A DNA stretch of 64,000 nucleotides from Actinobacteria bacterium OK074 (lineage in GTDB: Bacteria > Actinomycetota > Actinomycetes > Streptomycetales > Streptomycetaceae): the NCBI GenBank assembly GCA_001298575.1, contig LJCV01000285.1, positions 60,516 to 124,515 on the forward strand. Reading direction: 5' to 3'. The position numbers and the translations under genes are program-made. This document shows, one piece after another, positions 57,035-64,000 of this stretch (position 1 is its first letter; each line of letters begins with the position of its first letter). The notes under the pieces are model-generated. The model made no database searches. It had not been told where the DNA came from and was given only the letters and a program-made list of their open reading frames with translations.

Positions 57035-57268
57035 CTACAGATGGACCACCGGGCAGGTCAGGGTGCGGGTGATGCCGTCCACCTGCTGGACTCTCGCGAC
57101 CACCATGCGGCCCAGTTCGTCGACCGTCTCGGCCTGGGCGCGCACGATGACGTCGTACGGACCCGTCACGTCCTCGGCCTGGACGACTCCGGGGATCTTG
57201 CTGATCGTGTCGGCGACGGTGGACGCCTTGCCCACCTCCGTCTGGATCAGAATGTACGCCTGTACCAC
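57035..57268 (-). CDS. Stand-alone Lrp/AsnC ligand-binding (RAM) domain protein
   Basis: This 77-aa protein consists only of the Lrp/AsnC C-terminal effector domain (VQAYILIQTEVGKASTVADT, VTGPYDVIVRAQAETVDEL, ITRTLTCPVVHL), without a DNA-binding helix-turn-helix. The GTG at 57268 has GGAGG five bases upstream; longer frames lack homology. Such proteins assemble as decamers that bind amino acids in archaeal and bacterial examples. It lies 20 bp upstream of the DUF3515 lipoprotein gene and is divergent from thiL. Confidence 0.88.
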   Translation of the reverse strand: MVQAYILIQTEVGKASTVADTISKIPGVVQAEDVTGPYDVIVRAQAETVDELGRMVVARVQQVDGITRTLTCPVVHL

Positions 57269-57548
57269 GGAACCTCCAGGGCGGCCACGAGGATCATGTG
57301 GATCATGTGGGGAAAAGGAACGCCACGGTATCGCGTCGCCGCTCATCGGGGGGAGACCCGCGCAGGCCGCGGTGTACCGGCGGGGCCACCCGGCATCCCG
57401 GGACGGCACCGGAAGACGTGTCCGGGCACAAGGTGACGGTTGAGACGACCGTACCGAGGACGGCGGCGGCCCGCGACCGGGCGCCGACGGGGGCGCACAA
57501 TGAGCCGCGGGCGGCGGCACGCACAGGCACAGAAGGGGCAGTACGACG

Positions 57549-58514
57549 ATGAAGGGCACCGTTGGCGAGTTGGGCGAGTTCGGGCTCATCCGCGAGCTCA
57601 CCGCACGCCTGACCACCACTCCGGCGGTCCGGGTCGGCCCCGGGGACGACGCGGCGGTGGTGGCCGCGCCCGACCGGAGAGTGGTGGCGTCCACCGACAT
57701 CCTCCTGGAGGGCCGCCACTTCCGCCGCGACTGGTCCACGGCCTACGACGTCGGGCGCGAGGCCGCCGCGCAGAACCTCGCGGACATCGCCGCGATGGGC
57801 GCCGTACCGACCGCGCTGCTGCTCGGGTTCGTCGCCCCGGCCGAACTGCCGGTCACCTGGGCCACCGAACTCATGGACGGGCTGCGCGACGAGTGCCAGG
57901 TCGCGGGCGCCTCCGTGGTCGGCGGCGACGTCGTCCGCGGCGACACCATCATGATCTCCATCACCGCCCTCGGTGACCTGCGCAACCAGGAACCGGTGAC
58001 CCGCGGGGGCGCCCAGCCCGGTGACGTGGTCGCCGTGACCGGCTGGCTGGGCTGGTCCGCCGCCGGGCACGCGGTCCTCTCCCGCGGCTTCCGCTCGCCG
58101 CGCGCCTTCGTGGAGGCCCACCGGCGCCCCGAGCCCCCGTACCACGCGGCCGCGGGCGCCGCCGCGCTCGGCGCGACCGCGATGTGCGACGTCAGCGACG
58201 GGCTGATCGCCGATCTCGGGCACATCGCCGAGGCCAGCAAGGTCCGCATCGACATCCGCTCCGGCGCCATCGACATCCCCACCCAGATGAACGACATCGG
58301 CCAGGCCGTCGGCGTCGACCCCATCCAGTGGGTGCTCACCGGGGGCGAGGACCACGCGATCGTCGCCACCTTCTCGCCGGACGTGAAACTGCCCGCCCGC
58401 TGGAAGGTCATCGGCGAGGTCCTCAACCCCTCCGCGCTGCCCCAGGTGACGGTGGACGGGGCACCGTGGACCAGCAAGGGCGGCTGGGACCACTTCGGGA
58501 GCATCGAGTCGTGA
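57549..58514 (+). CDS. thiL: Thiamine-monophosphate kinase
   Basis: This 321-aa enzyme phosphorylates thiamine monophosphate to the active cofactor thiamine diphosphate. The ATP and metal motifs of the PurM/ThiL fold are seen: VGPGDDAAVVAAPDRRVVAS-like at about residues 35-52, then LEGRHFRRDW, NLADIAAMGAVPTALLLG and VVGGDVVRGD. The C-terminal segment CDVSDGLIADLGHIAEAS is also typical. The ATG has a weak GGCAGT ribosome site. thiD starts within its stop (GTGA), so the two thiamine kinases are coupled. No TPP riboswitch is seen upstream. Confidence 0.95.
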   Translation: MKGTVGELGEFGLIRELTARLTTTPAVRVGPGDDAAVVAAPDRRVVASTDILLEGRHFRRDWSTAYDVGREAAAQNLADIAAMGAVPTALLLGFVAPAELPVTWATELMDGLRDECQVAGASVVGGDVVRGDTIMISITALGDLRNQEPVTRGGAQPGDVVAVTGWLGWSAAGHAVLSRGFRSPRAFVEAHRRPEPPYHAAAGAAALGATAMCDVSDGLIADLGHIAEASKVRIDIRSGAIDIPTQMNDIGQAVGVDPIQWVLTGGEDHAIVATFSPDVKLPARWKVIGEVLNPSALPQVTVDGAPWTSKGGWDHFGSIES

Positions 58515-59335
58515 GTGCCCGGCCGGGGGCCCGGCCCGGTGCGCCGCCGTGCGTACTGACGGTCGCGGGCTCCGACTCCGGCGGAGGGGCCGGAATCCAG
58601 GCCGACTTGAAGACGATGCTGGCGCACGGCGTGCACGGCATGAGCGTGCTCACGGCGGTCACCGCGCAGAACTCCCTTGGCGTGCAAGGCGTTTGGGAGC
58701 TGCCGGTGGCGGCGGTGCGCGCCCAGTACCGCAGCGTCGTGGACGACATCGGCGTCCGGGCGGTCAAGACCGGCATGCTCGGCTCGGCCGAACTCGTCGA
58801 GACGGTCGCGGAGTTGGTCGCGGCCACGGACGCCCCCGTCGTCGTCGACCCGGTCGGCGTCTCCAAGCACGGCGACCCGCTGCTCGCCGCCTCCGCCCTG
58901 GACGCGGTCCGTACGAAGCTGCTGCCGGCCGCGACCGTGGTGACCCCGAACCTCGACGAGGTGGCCCAACTCACGGGCGTACGCGTGGAGTCCGAGGACG
59001 ACCTTCGGGAGGCGGCGGCCGCCGTCCTTGCGTACGGCCCGAGTTGGGCCCTGATCAAGGGCGGCCACCTGCCCGGCGACGCCGTGGACCTGCTCACCGA
59101 CGGCTCGGCCGAACACTGGCTGCGGGCGCCCCGCCACGACAACCGGCACACCCACGGCACGGGGTGCACCCTCGCGTCGGCGGTCGCCTGCGGGCTGGCG
59201 GCCGGGCAGTCGGTGCCGGAGGCCGTGGCGGCGGCGAAGGGGTATGTCACCGGGGCTGTCGCGGGCGGGTTCGCGCTGGGGGGCGGGATCGGGCCGGTGG
59301 ACCACGGGTGGCGGGGGTTCGCGGGCGGCGGCTGA
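58511..59335 (+). CDS. thiD: Hydroxymethylpyrimidine (phosphate) kinase
   Basis: This 274-aa ribokinase-fold enzyme phosphorylates HMP and HMP-P for thiamine synthesis. The opening LTVAGSDSGGGAGIQADLKT is diagnostic, as are VVVDPVGVSKHG and the anion-hole motif HTHGTGCTLASAVACGLA near the C-terminus. The GTG at 58511 overlaps the thiL stop by 4 bp, adding a short Arg/Pro/Gly-rich N-terminus. It has a Gly-rich C-terminal end. It is the second gene of a thiL-thiD operon. Confidence 0.95.
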   Translation: MSARPGARPGAPPCVLTVAGSDSGGGAGIQADLKTMLAHGVHGMSVLTAVTAQNSLGVQGVWELPVAAVRAQYRSVVDDIGVRAVKTGMLGSAELVETVAELVAATDAPVVVDPVGVSKHGDPLLAASALDAVRTKLLPAATVVTPNLDEVAQLTGVRVESEDDLREAAAAVLAYGPSWALIKGGHLPGDAVDLLTDGSAEHWLRAPRHDNRHTHGTGCTLASAVACGLAAGQSVPEAVAAAKGYVTGAVAGGFALGGGIGPVDHGWRGFAGGG

Positions 59336-59472
59336 TCCGCAAGGCGGCCACCATGCAGGGTGGCTGTTGTGTGTACGGCAAAAAACCGGTGCACGGCAAA
59401 AAACCGGCCCACCTCGCGGTGGACCGGCTTCTTACAGGCGAACCAGCAGTGGCCGCACGCTTCCGCTCTGCG

Positions 59473-59658
59473 TCAGCGCGAGACCTTGCCGGCCTTGATG
59501 CACGAGGTGCAAGCGTTCACGCGCTTCGGCGTCCCGCCGACCACGGTACGCACGCGCTGGATGTTGGGGTTCCAGCGACGGGGCGTACGGCGGTGCGAGT
59601 GCGAGATGTTGTTGCCGAAGCCCGGGCCCTTGCCGCAGACGTCGCAGTTGGCAGCCAC
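59473..59658 (-). CDS. rpmB: Ribosomal protein L28 (zinc-binding, four-cysteine form)
   Basis: This 61-aa large-subunit ribosomal protein carries C5-C8 (CDVCGKGPGFG) and C50-C53 (ACTSCIKAG), forming the zinc ribbon of the C+ type. In Streptomyces a C- paralogue elsewhere is usually switched on by zinc shortage through Zur, while this C+ form is constitutive. Other hallmarks are NNISHSHRRTPRRWNPN and VRTVVGGTPKRV. It is convergent with thiD and divergent from the DAK2 gene. Confidence 0.95.
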   Translation of the reverse strand: MAANCDVCGKGPGFGNNISHSHRRTPRRWNPNIQRVRTVVGGTPKRVNACTSCIKAGKVSR

Positions 59659-59693
59659 GGGTCACTCCAAGACTTCAGATGCTCTTACGGTTG

Positions 59694-59711
59694 ATCCCGG
59701 CAGGCCGGGAT
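59694..59711. promoter_or_regulatory. Inverted repeat in the rpmB leader/promoter
   Basis: ATCCCGGC-AG-GCCGGGAT is a perfect 8-2-8 inverted repeat 36 bp upstream of the rpmB start. It could be a 5'-UTR hairpin or an operator. The remaining spacer to 59927 holds the DAK2 promoter, with nothing else recognised. Confidence 0.45.
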
Positions 59712-59927
59712 ACAAGATCTGGGATCGAGGATCTGAGTGGCGTTGCCAGGTGAGTGGGCCCGATCGGATCGGGCAACCGGAGCAGCATACAACGACTGCG
59801 TCCGGACCACGAAACTACCATGGTCGGCACGGGCCCAGGTCCCGGCCCTGGTCGGGGACGGCGTTGGGGAGGGCGGACGCGCCCGGGTCTACGCTGCGTC
59901 ACAGTTCAGCAGCTCAAGGAGGCGCAG

Positions 59928-61610
59928 GTGCCGCAGGTGCCGCAGACGTTGGATGCTCTCGCGGTACGCACCTGGTGCGGCCTCGCGCTGGAGGCGCTCG
60001 GCCGCGCGCGCGAGGAGATCGACGCGATCAACGTCTATCCCGTGGCCGACGGGGACACCGGGACCAACCTCTACCTGACGGTCGAGTCGGCGTGCGGGGC
60101 GGTCGAGGGGGTCTTCGCCGGGTACGACGCCGAGGCCATGACCAAGGCTTCCGCGGGTGCCGGCAACGGCGTCCCCCCGCTCGCCGACGCCGTCCTCGCG
60201 ATGGCGCACGGTGCGCTGATGGGCGCCCGGGGCAACTCCGGCACGATCCTCGCCCAGTTGCTGCGCGGCATGGCCCAGGTGCTCGCCGCGGAGAGCGCGG
60301 CCGACGGTGAGGGGCTGCGGCTGGCGCTGCGGCGGGCCGCCGACTTGGCGCGGGAGGCGGTGGCGCACCCCGTCGAGGGCACGGTCCTGTCCGTCGCGTC
60401 GGCCGCGGCCGACGCCGCCGAGGCGGCCGGGGACGACTGCGCGCGGGTCGCGTGCGCGGCCCACGCGGGGGCCCTGGCGGCCCTCGGCCGGACCCCCGGG
60501 CAGCTCGCGGTCCTGGGGCGCGCCGGGGTGGTGGACGCGGGCGGACGGGGCCTGGTGGCGGTCCTCGCGGCGCTCGTGGAGACGCTCACCGGGGAGGCGC
60601 CGCGACCGGTGGCCACCCAGGAGCCGGCCGCCGTCCCCGACCCGGCCGACGTCCCCGAGTGCCCGGACCTGCCCTTCGACGGCGACGGCCCCGCCTACGA
60701 GGTGATCTACCTCCTCCGGGCGGACGACGACGCGGTGACCCGGCTGCGGGAGCGGCTCGACGGGCTCGGGGACTCGCTCGTGGTGGTCGGCGGCGACGGG
60801 CTGTGGAACGTCCACGTGCACGTCGACGACGCGGGCGCCGCCGTGGAGGCCGGGATCGAGGCCGGGCGGCCGTACCGGATCCGGATCACGCACTTCGGGG
60901 CCGGGGACGTGCACACCAGGCGGGGCGACGCGCCCGCGCGCGAGCGCGTGCAGCGGGCCGTGGTGGCGGTCGTGCCGGGGGAGGGGCTTGCCGGGCTGTA
61001 CGCGGAGGCGGGGGCCACGACGGTGCTCGCGCGGGCCGGGGAGCCGCCCGTGGGCGGGGAGTTGCTGGCGGCGATACGGCGGGCACACGCGCGTGAGGTG
61101 GTGCTGTTGCCGAACGACACGGATCTGCGCCAGGCGGCGGCCGCGGCTGCCGAGCAGGCCCGTGCGGAGGGGGTGCGCGTCGCGCTGATCCCGACCCGCG
61201 CGGCCGTGCAGGGCATCGCGGCCCTGGCCGTGCACGAGTCGGCGCGGCGGTTCGACGAGGACGTGGTGGCGATGACCTCGGCGGCCGGGGCGACCCGGTA
61301 CGCCGAACTGGCCGTCGCGGAGCGGCAGTCCTGGACGATGGCGGGGATCTGCCAGGCCGGGGACGTGCTGGGGCTGATCGAGGGCGATGTCGCGGTGATC
61401 GGCTCGGACCTCGCGGCGACCGCGGAGACGGTCCTGGACCGCATGCTGGCGGCCGGCGGCGAGCTGGTGACCCTCGTGGTCGGCGACGAGGCTCCCGAGG
61501 CCGTGGCGGAGCGCCTGGAGGCCCGGGTGCGGGCGTCCTACCTGGCGGTGGACACCGTGGTGTACCGGGGCGGGCGGCAGGGGGCCCTGCTGCTGATCGG
61601 CGTCGAGTAG
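59928..61610 (+). CDS. DAK2/DhaL-domain kinase-like protein (YloV/FakA family)
   Basis: This 560-aa protein has an N-terminal DhaL-type nucleotide-binding domain with the Mg-chelating motif PVADGDTGTN (residues 38-47) and the phosphate loop GARGNSGTI (99-107). It continues through a central domain and a C-terminal DegV-like or DAK1-like part, as in YloV/FakA. In Firmicutes such proteins phosphorylate fatty acids bound to FakB. I place the start at GTG 59928 with AAGGAGG 5 bp upstream; a second GTG lies three codons on. In Streptomyces it commonly precedes recG, which is not the next gene here. Confidence 0.9.
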   Translation: MPQVPQTLDALAVRTWCGLALEALGRAREEIDAINVYPVADGDTGTNLYLTVESACGAVEGVFAGYDAEAMTKASAGAGNGVPPLADAVLAMAHGALMGARGNSGTILAQLLRGMAQVLAAESAADGEGLRLALRRAADLAREAVAHPVEGTVLSVASAAADAAEAAGDDCARVACAAHAGALAALGRTPGQLAVLGRAGVVDAGGRGLVAVLAALVETLTGEAPRPVATQEPAAVPDPADVPECPDLPFDGDGPAYEVIYLLRADDDAVTRLRERLDGLGDSLVVVGGDGLWNVHVHVDDAGAAVEAGIEAGRPYRIRITHFGAGDVHTRRGDAPARERVQRAVVAVVPGEGLAGLYAEAGATTVLARAGEPPVGGELLAAIRRAHAREVVLLPNDTDLRQAAAAAAEQARAEGVRVALIPTRAAVQGIAALAVHESARRFDEDVVAMTSAAGATRYAELAVAERQSWTMAGICQAGDVLGLIEGDVAVIGSDLAATAETVLDRMLAAGGELVTLVVGDEAPEAVAERLEARVRASYLAVDTVVYRGGRQGALLLIGVE

Positions 61611-61620
61611 GCCGGGCCGG

Positions 61621-61649
61621 GAGCTTCCCTGAGCTTCCCTGAGCTTCCC
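61621..61649. repeat. Triple 10-bp tandem repeat
   Basis: GAGCTTCCCT is repeated three times (the last copy ending in CCG) just after the DAK2 stop. It lies in the 293-bp spacer (61611-61903), which shows no gene and presumably holds the promoter of the RTX-like gene. Confidence 0.8.
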
Positions 61650-61903
61650 GGGGGCACCGGAGTGTGACCGGGAGGACCGGCGGGGGCGTCCGGGGAGGTG
61701 CCTGAAGGGGCCGTCCGTGGCCCGATGCGGGAGAACGCCACAACCATCCCAGGGGTCACCCGGTCGTCATGGGTGTCCGGTGGGCGCGTGTGCGAAGGCG
61801 CGGCACCGGGCGGAACGCGTCGACGCGTTCCCGAGGGGACCCCCTCACGGCTCCGTCCACCGGACCTGGACACCGTCCACCGGCACCTCTGGAAGTGACG
61901 CAC

Positions 61904-62791
61904 ATGCTTATCGAACGCAAGTTCGCGGCTCGACGCCGTATCGCCGTCTCGACCGCGCTGGCCGCCGCCGGCACGGCCCTCGCGCTGCCGTTCGCGGTCT
62001 CCGCGCAGGCCGCCGCGGCACCGGCCACCGCGGGCATCCAGAACAACGTTCTTACGTACGACGCGGCCGACGGGCAGGCCAACGACCTGACCGTGTCCGT
62101 GAAGATCGGCGCCACCGACCCCGACTCCACGCTGCCGTACTACGTCTTCACGCTCGACGACACGGTGCCGATCGCCCCCGGCGCGGGCTGCGCGCTGCCC
62201 GACTCCACCGACGACACCAAGGTGGAGTGCGACATCCTGGCGCCCGCCGACGAGGCGTCCTACCTCACCTCGCTGATCGTCAACCTGGGCGACGGCGACG
62301 ACAGCGCGACCGTCACCGACAACAGCATCGCGTACACCGTGATCAACGGCGGTACCGGCAACGACACCATCACCGGCCACGGCAGGGACGTGCTGTACGG
62401 CAACAGCGGCGACGACCACGTCTACGGTGGCGGCGGCGTGTACGCCGAGGGCTCGTTCGGCGGTCCCGGCAACGACGTCCTCGGGGAGTGCGCGTACACC
62501 TGCCACGGCGGCCCCGGCGCCGACGTCATCGCGGGCACCGACACCGGGCAGCGCACCGACGGCCTGTACGGCGACGGCGGCGACGACACCATCTACGGCA
62601 ACGCCGGCGCCGACCACATCTACGGCGGCGAGGACAACGACACCCTCTACGGCGGCACGGGCGACGACTTCATCTACGGCAACAGCGGCGACGACGTGAT
62701 CTACGGCAACAGCGGCAACGACTCGATCTCGGGCGGCCCCGGCATGGACTGGATCTCCGGCGGGACGGGCGACACCACGATCCTGTCCTGA
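61904..62791 (+). CDS. Secreted calcium-binding RTX/hemolysin-type repeat protein
   Basis: This 295-aa protein has a basic N-region (LIERKFAARRR), a hydrophobic signal sequence ending near AQAAAAP (residue 40), and an N-terminal beta domain with cysteines at 96 and 109. From about residue 148 to 290 it carries about ten tandem GGxGxDxIYG-type nonapeptides (GGTGNDTITG, GNSGDDHVYG, GDGGDDTIYG, GNAGADHIYG, GGTGDDFIYG), which fold into a calcium-loaded parallel beta-roll. Two more cysteines (196, 200) lie in an interruption. No catalytic domain is attached. The ATG has GGAAG upstream. It is probably exported by Sec and folds outside the cell on calcium binding. Confidence 0.9.
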   Translation: MLIERKFAARRRIAVSTALAAAGTALALPFAVSAQAAAAPATAGIQNNVLTYDAADGQANDLTVSVKIGATDPDSTLPYYVFTLDDTVPIAPGAGCALPDSTDDTKVECDILAPADEASYLTSLIVNLGDGDDSATVTDNSIAYTVINGGTGNDTITGHGRDVLYGNSGDDHVYGGGGVYAEGSFGGPGNDVLGECAYTCHGGPGADVIAGTDTGQRTDGLYGDGGDDTIYGNAGADHIYGGEDNDTLYGGTGDDFIYGNSGDDVIYGNSGNDSISGGPGMDWISGGTGDTTILS

Positions 62792-62811
62792 CGAACGGCA
62801 CGCACAGGTGG

Positions 62812-62839
62812 GGGTGGGCACACGCGCGTGTGCCCACCC
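62812..62839. terminator. 28-bp perfect palindrome between convergent genes
   Basis: GGGTGGGCACACGC followed by its exact complement GCGTGTGCCCACCC forms a hairpin with essentially no loop, midway between the RTX-like and TPR genes. TTACC follows. It should terminate from both sides. Confidence 0.85.
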
Positions 62840-62847
62840 TTACCGCG

Positions 62848-64000
62848 CTACCCGGCCACCGACCCCAGCAGCCGCTCCGCCTCCGCCACCCGTCCGGTCA
62901 GCTCCTCGGCCCCCGCGCACGCGGACAGCACCGCACGCGCGCGTGCGGCGGCCTCCGCCGGGCGCCCCAGGTCGGCCTCCAGCCAGCCCGCGGCGAGTTC
63001 CGCGCCCGCCCGGAAGTCGAGCGCCTCCTCGCCGAGCGAGGCGAACACGGCGGCGGCCTCGGTCAGTTGGCCGAGGGCCTCCTCGAACACCGCCCGGATG
63101 CCGTCCTCTTCGGCGTCCTCGCCGGCCGACCGCGCGAGCAGGTCCCCGAACTGCCGGTGGGTGTGCCCGAGTTCGGCGACGGCCTCGGCGCCGGCCGCCT
63201 CGTCGTCGGCCACGGCCGCGGCGGTCTCCCGGCACTCCCGCACCGCCTCCGCCATCAGCTCCCGAGCGCCGTCCGCCCCGGCCTCGCCCTGCAACGCCAG
63301 CCAGGCGCGGGCCCGCAGCGAGCGGACCAGCCCCTGCGGATTGCCCACCTGGCGCCACAGGGCGCCCGCGCGCGCGTACGCCTGGTCGGCCTCCGCGGGC
63401 AGCCCCGCGTTGCCCAGGGCCTCCGCGGCCAGGTGCGCCAGGGCCGCGTGGTCGCGCTGTTCGGGCCACTGGCGGGCGATCTCGGCAGCTTGAAGCCACC
63501 GTTCGGCGGCCTGCCGGTGCTCGCCCATCTCGGTGTGGCAGTCGCCCAGCCACCACTGCGTCTGGACGATCGCGCCGTCGCCGTGCCGCTCGACGCTCAG
63601 GTCGGGCAGCGCCGACTCCAGGATCTCCGCCGCCTCCGCGGGCCGCCCCTGCCGCAGCAGGAGCCCGCCCAGCTGGTGCCGGGCCCACGCGCCGAACGTG
63701 GTGCTCTCGCCCGCCGCGTCGGCCCAGTGCGCGGCCTCCAGGGCGTGCTCGGCGGCCTCGGTGAAGTGCCCGGTCGCCGCCAGCACCTCGGCCAGCTGAA
63801 GGTGCAACTGCGCCTGCCCGACGGGCTCCAGGTGCTCCTCGCCGTGCGCCAGCGCCGCCCGCGCCGCCGCCACGGCGGTGTCCGCGTCGCCGAGCTGCCG
63901 CGCCAGGCCCGTCAGCCGCGCCTCGTACTCGACGGCGAACCAGGGCAGCCCCGCCGCCACGAACCCCTCGGCGGCCCGCGCGCGCCGCCGGGCCGCCGCC
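62848..64000 (-). CDS. Tetratricopeptide-repeat protein, C-terminal part (start outside window)
   Basis: The frame runs at least 384 codons and is open at the window edge, where the protein reads ...RRARAAEGFVAAGLPWF. It consists of repeated helical pairs with TPR spacing, such as GQAQLHLQLAEVLAATGHFT, HQLGGLLLRQGRPAEAAEIL, WLGDCHTEMGEHRQAAERWL and HLAAEALGNAGLPAEADQAY. This implies a protein-interaction scaffold. No catalytic domain is visible in this part, and whether the N-terminus carries one (for example an NB-ARC or kinase-like domain) cannot be told. It is convergent with the RTX-like gene. Confidence 0.88.
   Translation of the reverse strand, partial: AAARRRARAAEGFVAAGLPWFAVEYEARLTGLARQLGDADTAVAAARAALAHGEEHLEPVGQAQLHLQLAEVLAATGHFTEAAEHALEAAHWADAAGESTTFGAWARHQLGGLLLRQGRPAEAAEILESALPDLSVERHGDGAIVQTQWWLGDCHTEMGEHRQAAERWLQAAEIARQWPEQRDHAALAHLAAEALGNAGLPAEADQAYARAGALWRQVGNPQGLVRSLRARAWLALQGEAGADGARELMAEAVRECRETAAAVADDEAAGAEAVAELGHTHRQFGDLLARSAGEDAEEDGIRAVFEEALGQLTEAAAVFASLGEEALDFRAGAELAAGWLEADLGRPAEAAARARAVLSACAGAEELTGRVAEAERLLGSVAG

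Noticed and set aside
57269..57548. TPP riboswitch upstream of thiL-thiD
   Set aside because: I looked for the conserved CUGAGA and ACCUG-type thi-box segments and found none. The spacer is GC-rich and unremarkable.

Overview
The window is high-GC actinobacterial chromosome from a Streptomyces. Base composition, frequent GTG starts, 4-bp GTGA/ATGA overlaps and strongly GC-biased third positions all fit. Gene content and order (ilvBNC-serA, proline catabolism, leuB-ilvE-cimA, accBE, two conservons, gltX, Glu/Gln tRNA genes, ndgR-leuCD, hupS, cofC-plsC-gpsA-ddl, thiL-thiD, rpmB-DAK2) match, as far as I remember it, the conserved core stretch of S. coelicolor around SCO5512-SCO5566. This is ordinary core chromosome with a few accessory insertions, not a mobile island. 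I see no insertion sequence, prophage or CRISPR array.

Layout. 1-4138: end of ilvB, then ilvN, ilvC and serA (branched-chain amino acids and serine). 4139-15308: an accessory block with a TetR/DHA2 efflux pair around an obvious operator, a four-gene dipeptide/metallophore-type ABC importer with a fused permease behind a Zur-like box, a thioesterase, a rifampicin-monooxygenase homologue behind a rifamycin-associated element (RAE)-like palindrome, and a PucR regulator. 15452-18136: proline to glutamate catabolism. 18240-21294: an alpha/beta hydrolase, a 43-aa protein and a Tat-exported purple acid phosphatase behind a PHO-box-like repeat. 21463-27247: leuB, ilvE, an MHS-family transporter and cimA; cimA follows an apparent leader-peptide attenuator with two rare tandem Ile ATT codons. 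27320-29626: secreted trypsin, an ABM-type small protein and a YceI protein. 30020-31897: acyl-CoA carboxylase beta and epsilon subunits.

32094-42983: two tandem conservons (cvnABCD), each a membrane sensor-kinase-like protein, a roadblock protein, a DUF742 protein and a Ras-like GTPase. The CvnD and CvnB copies are nearly identical, and a 12-bp motif is shared upstream of both operons. 43586-47618: a small protein with a repeated ANPRRT motif, an FAH-family enzyme, gltX, a solo RelE/ParE-like protein, a HAD-hydrolase pseudogene and five tRNA genes (Gln-Glu-Glu-Gln-Glu). 47890-50823: ndgR divergent from leuCD. 51101-59658: hupS, the F420 gene cofC, phospholipid and cell-wall genes (plsC, gpsA, ddl), thiamine kinases and a zinc-type L28. 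59928-64000: a DAK2 protein, a secreted RTX-like calcium-binding protein and the end of a TPR protein cut by the window edge.

The unifying theme is branched-chain amino acid biosynthesis: ilvBNC, leuB, ilvE, cimA, leuCD and the regulator ndgR lie within 50 kb. The most interesting material is regulatory: candidate Zur, RAE, PHO-box, TetR and attenuator elements that each fit the gene beside them, plus the paired conservons. All family and operator assignments are by eye, with no database search behind them.
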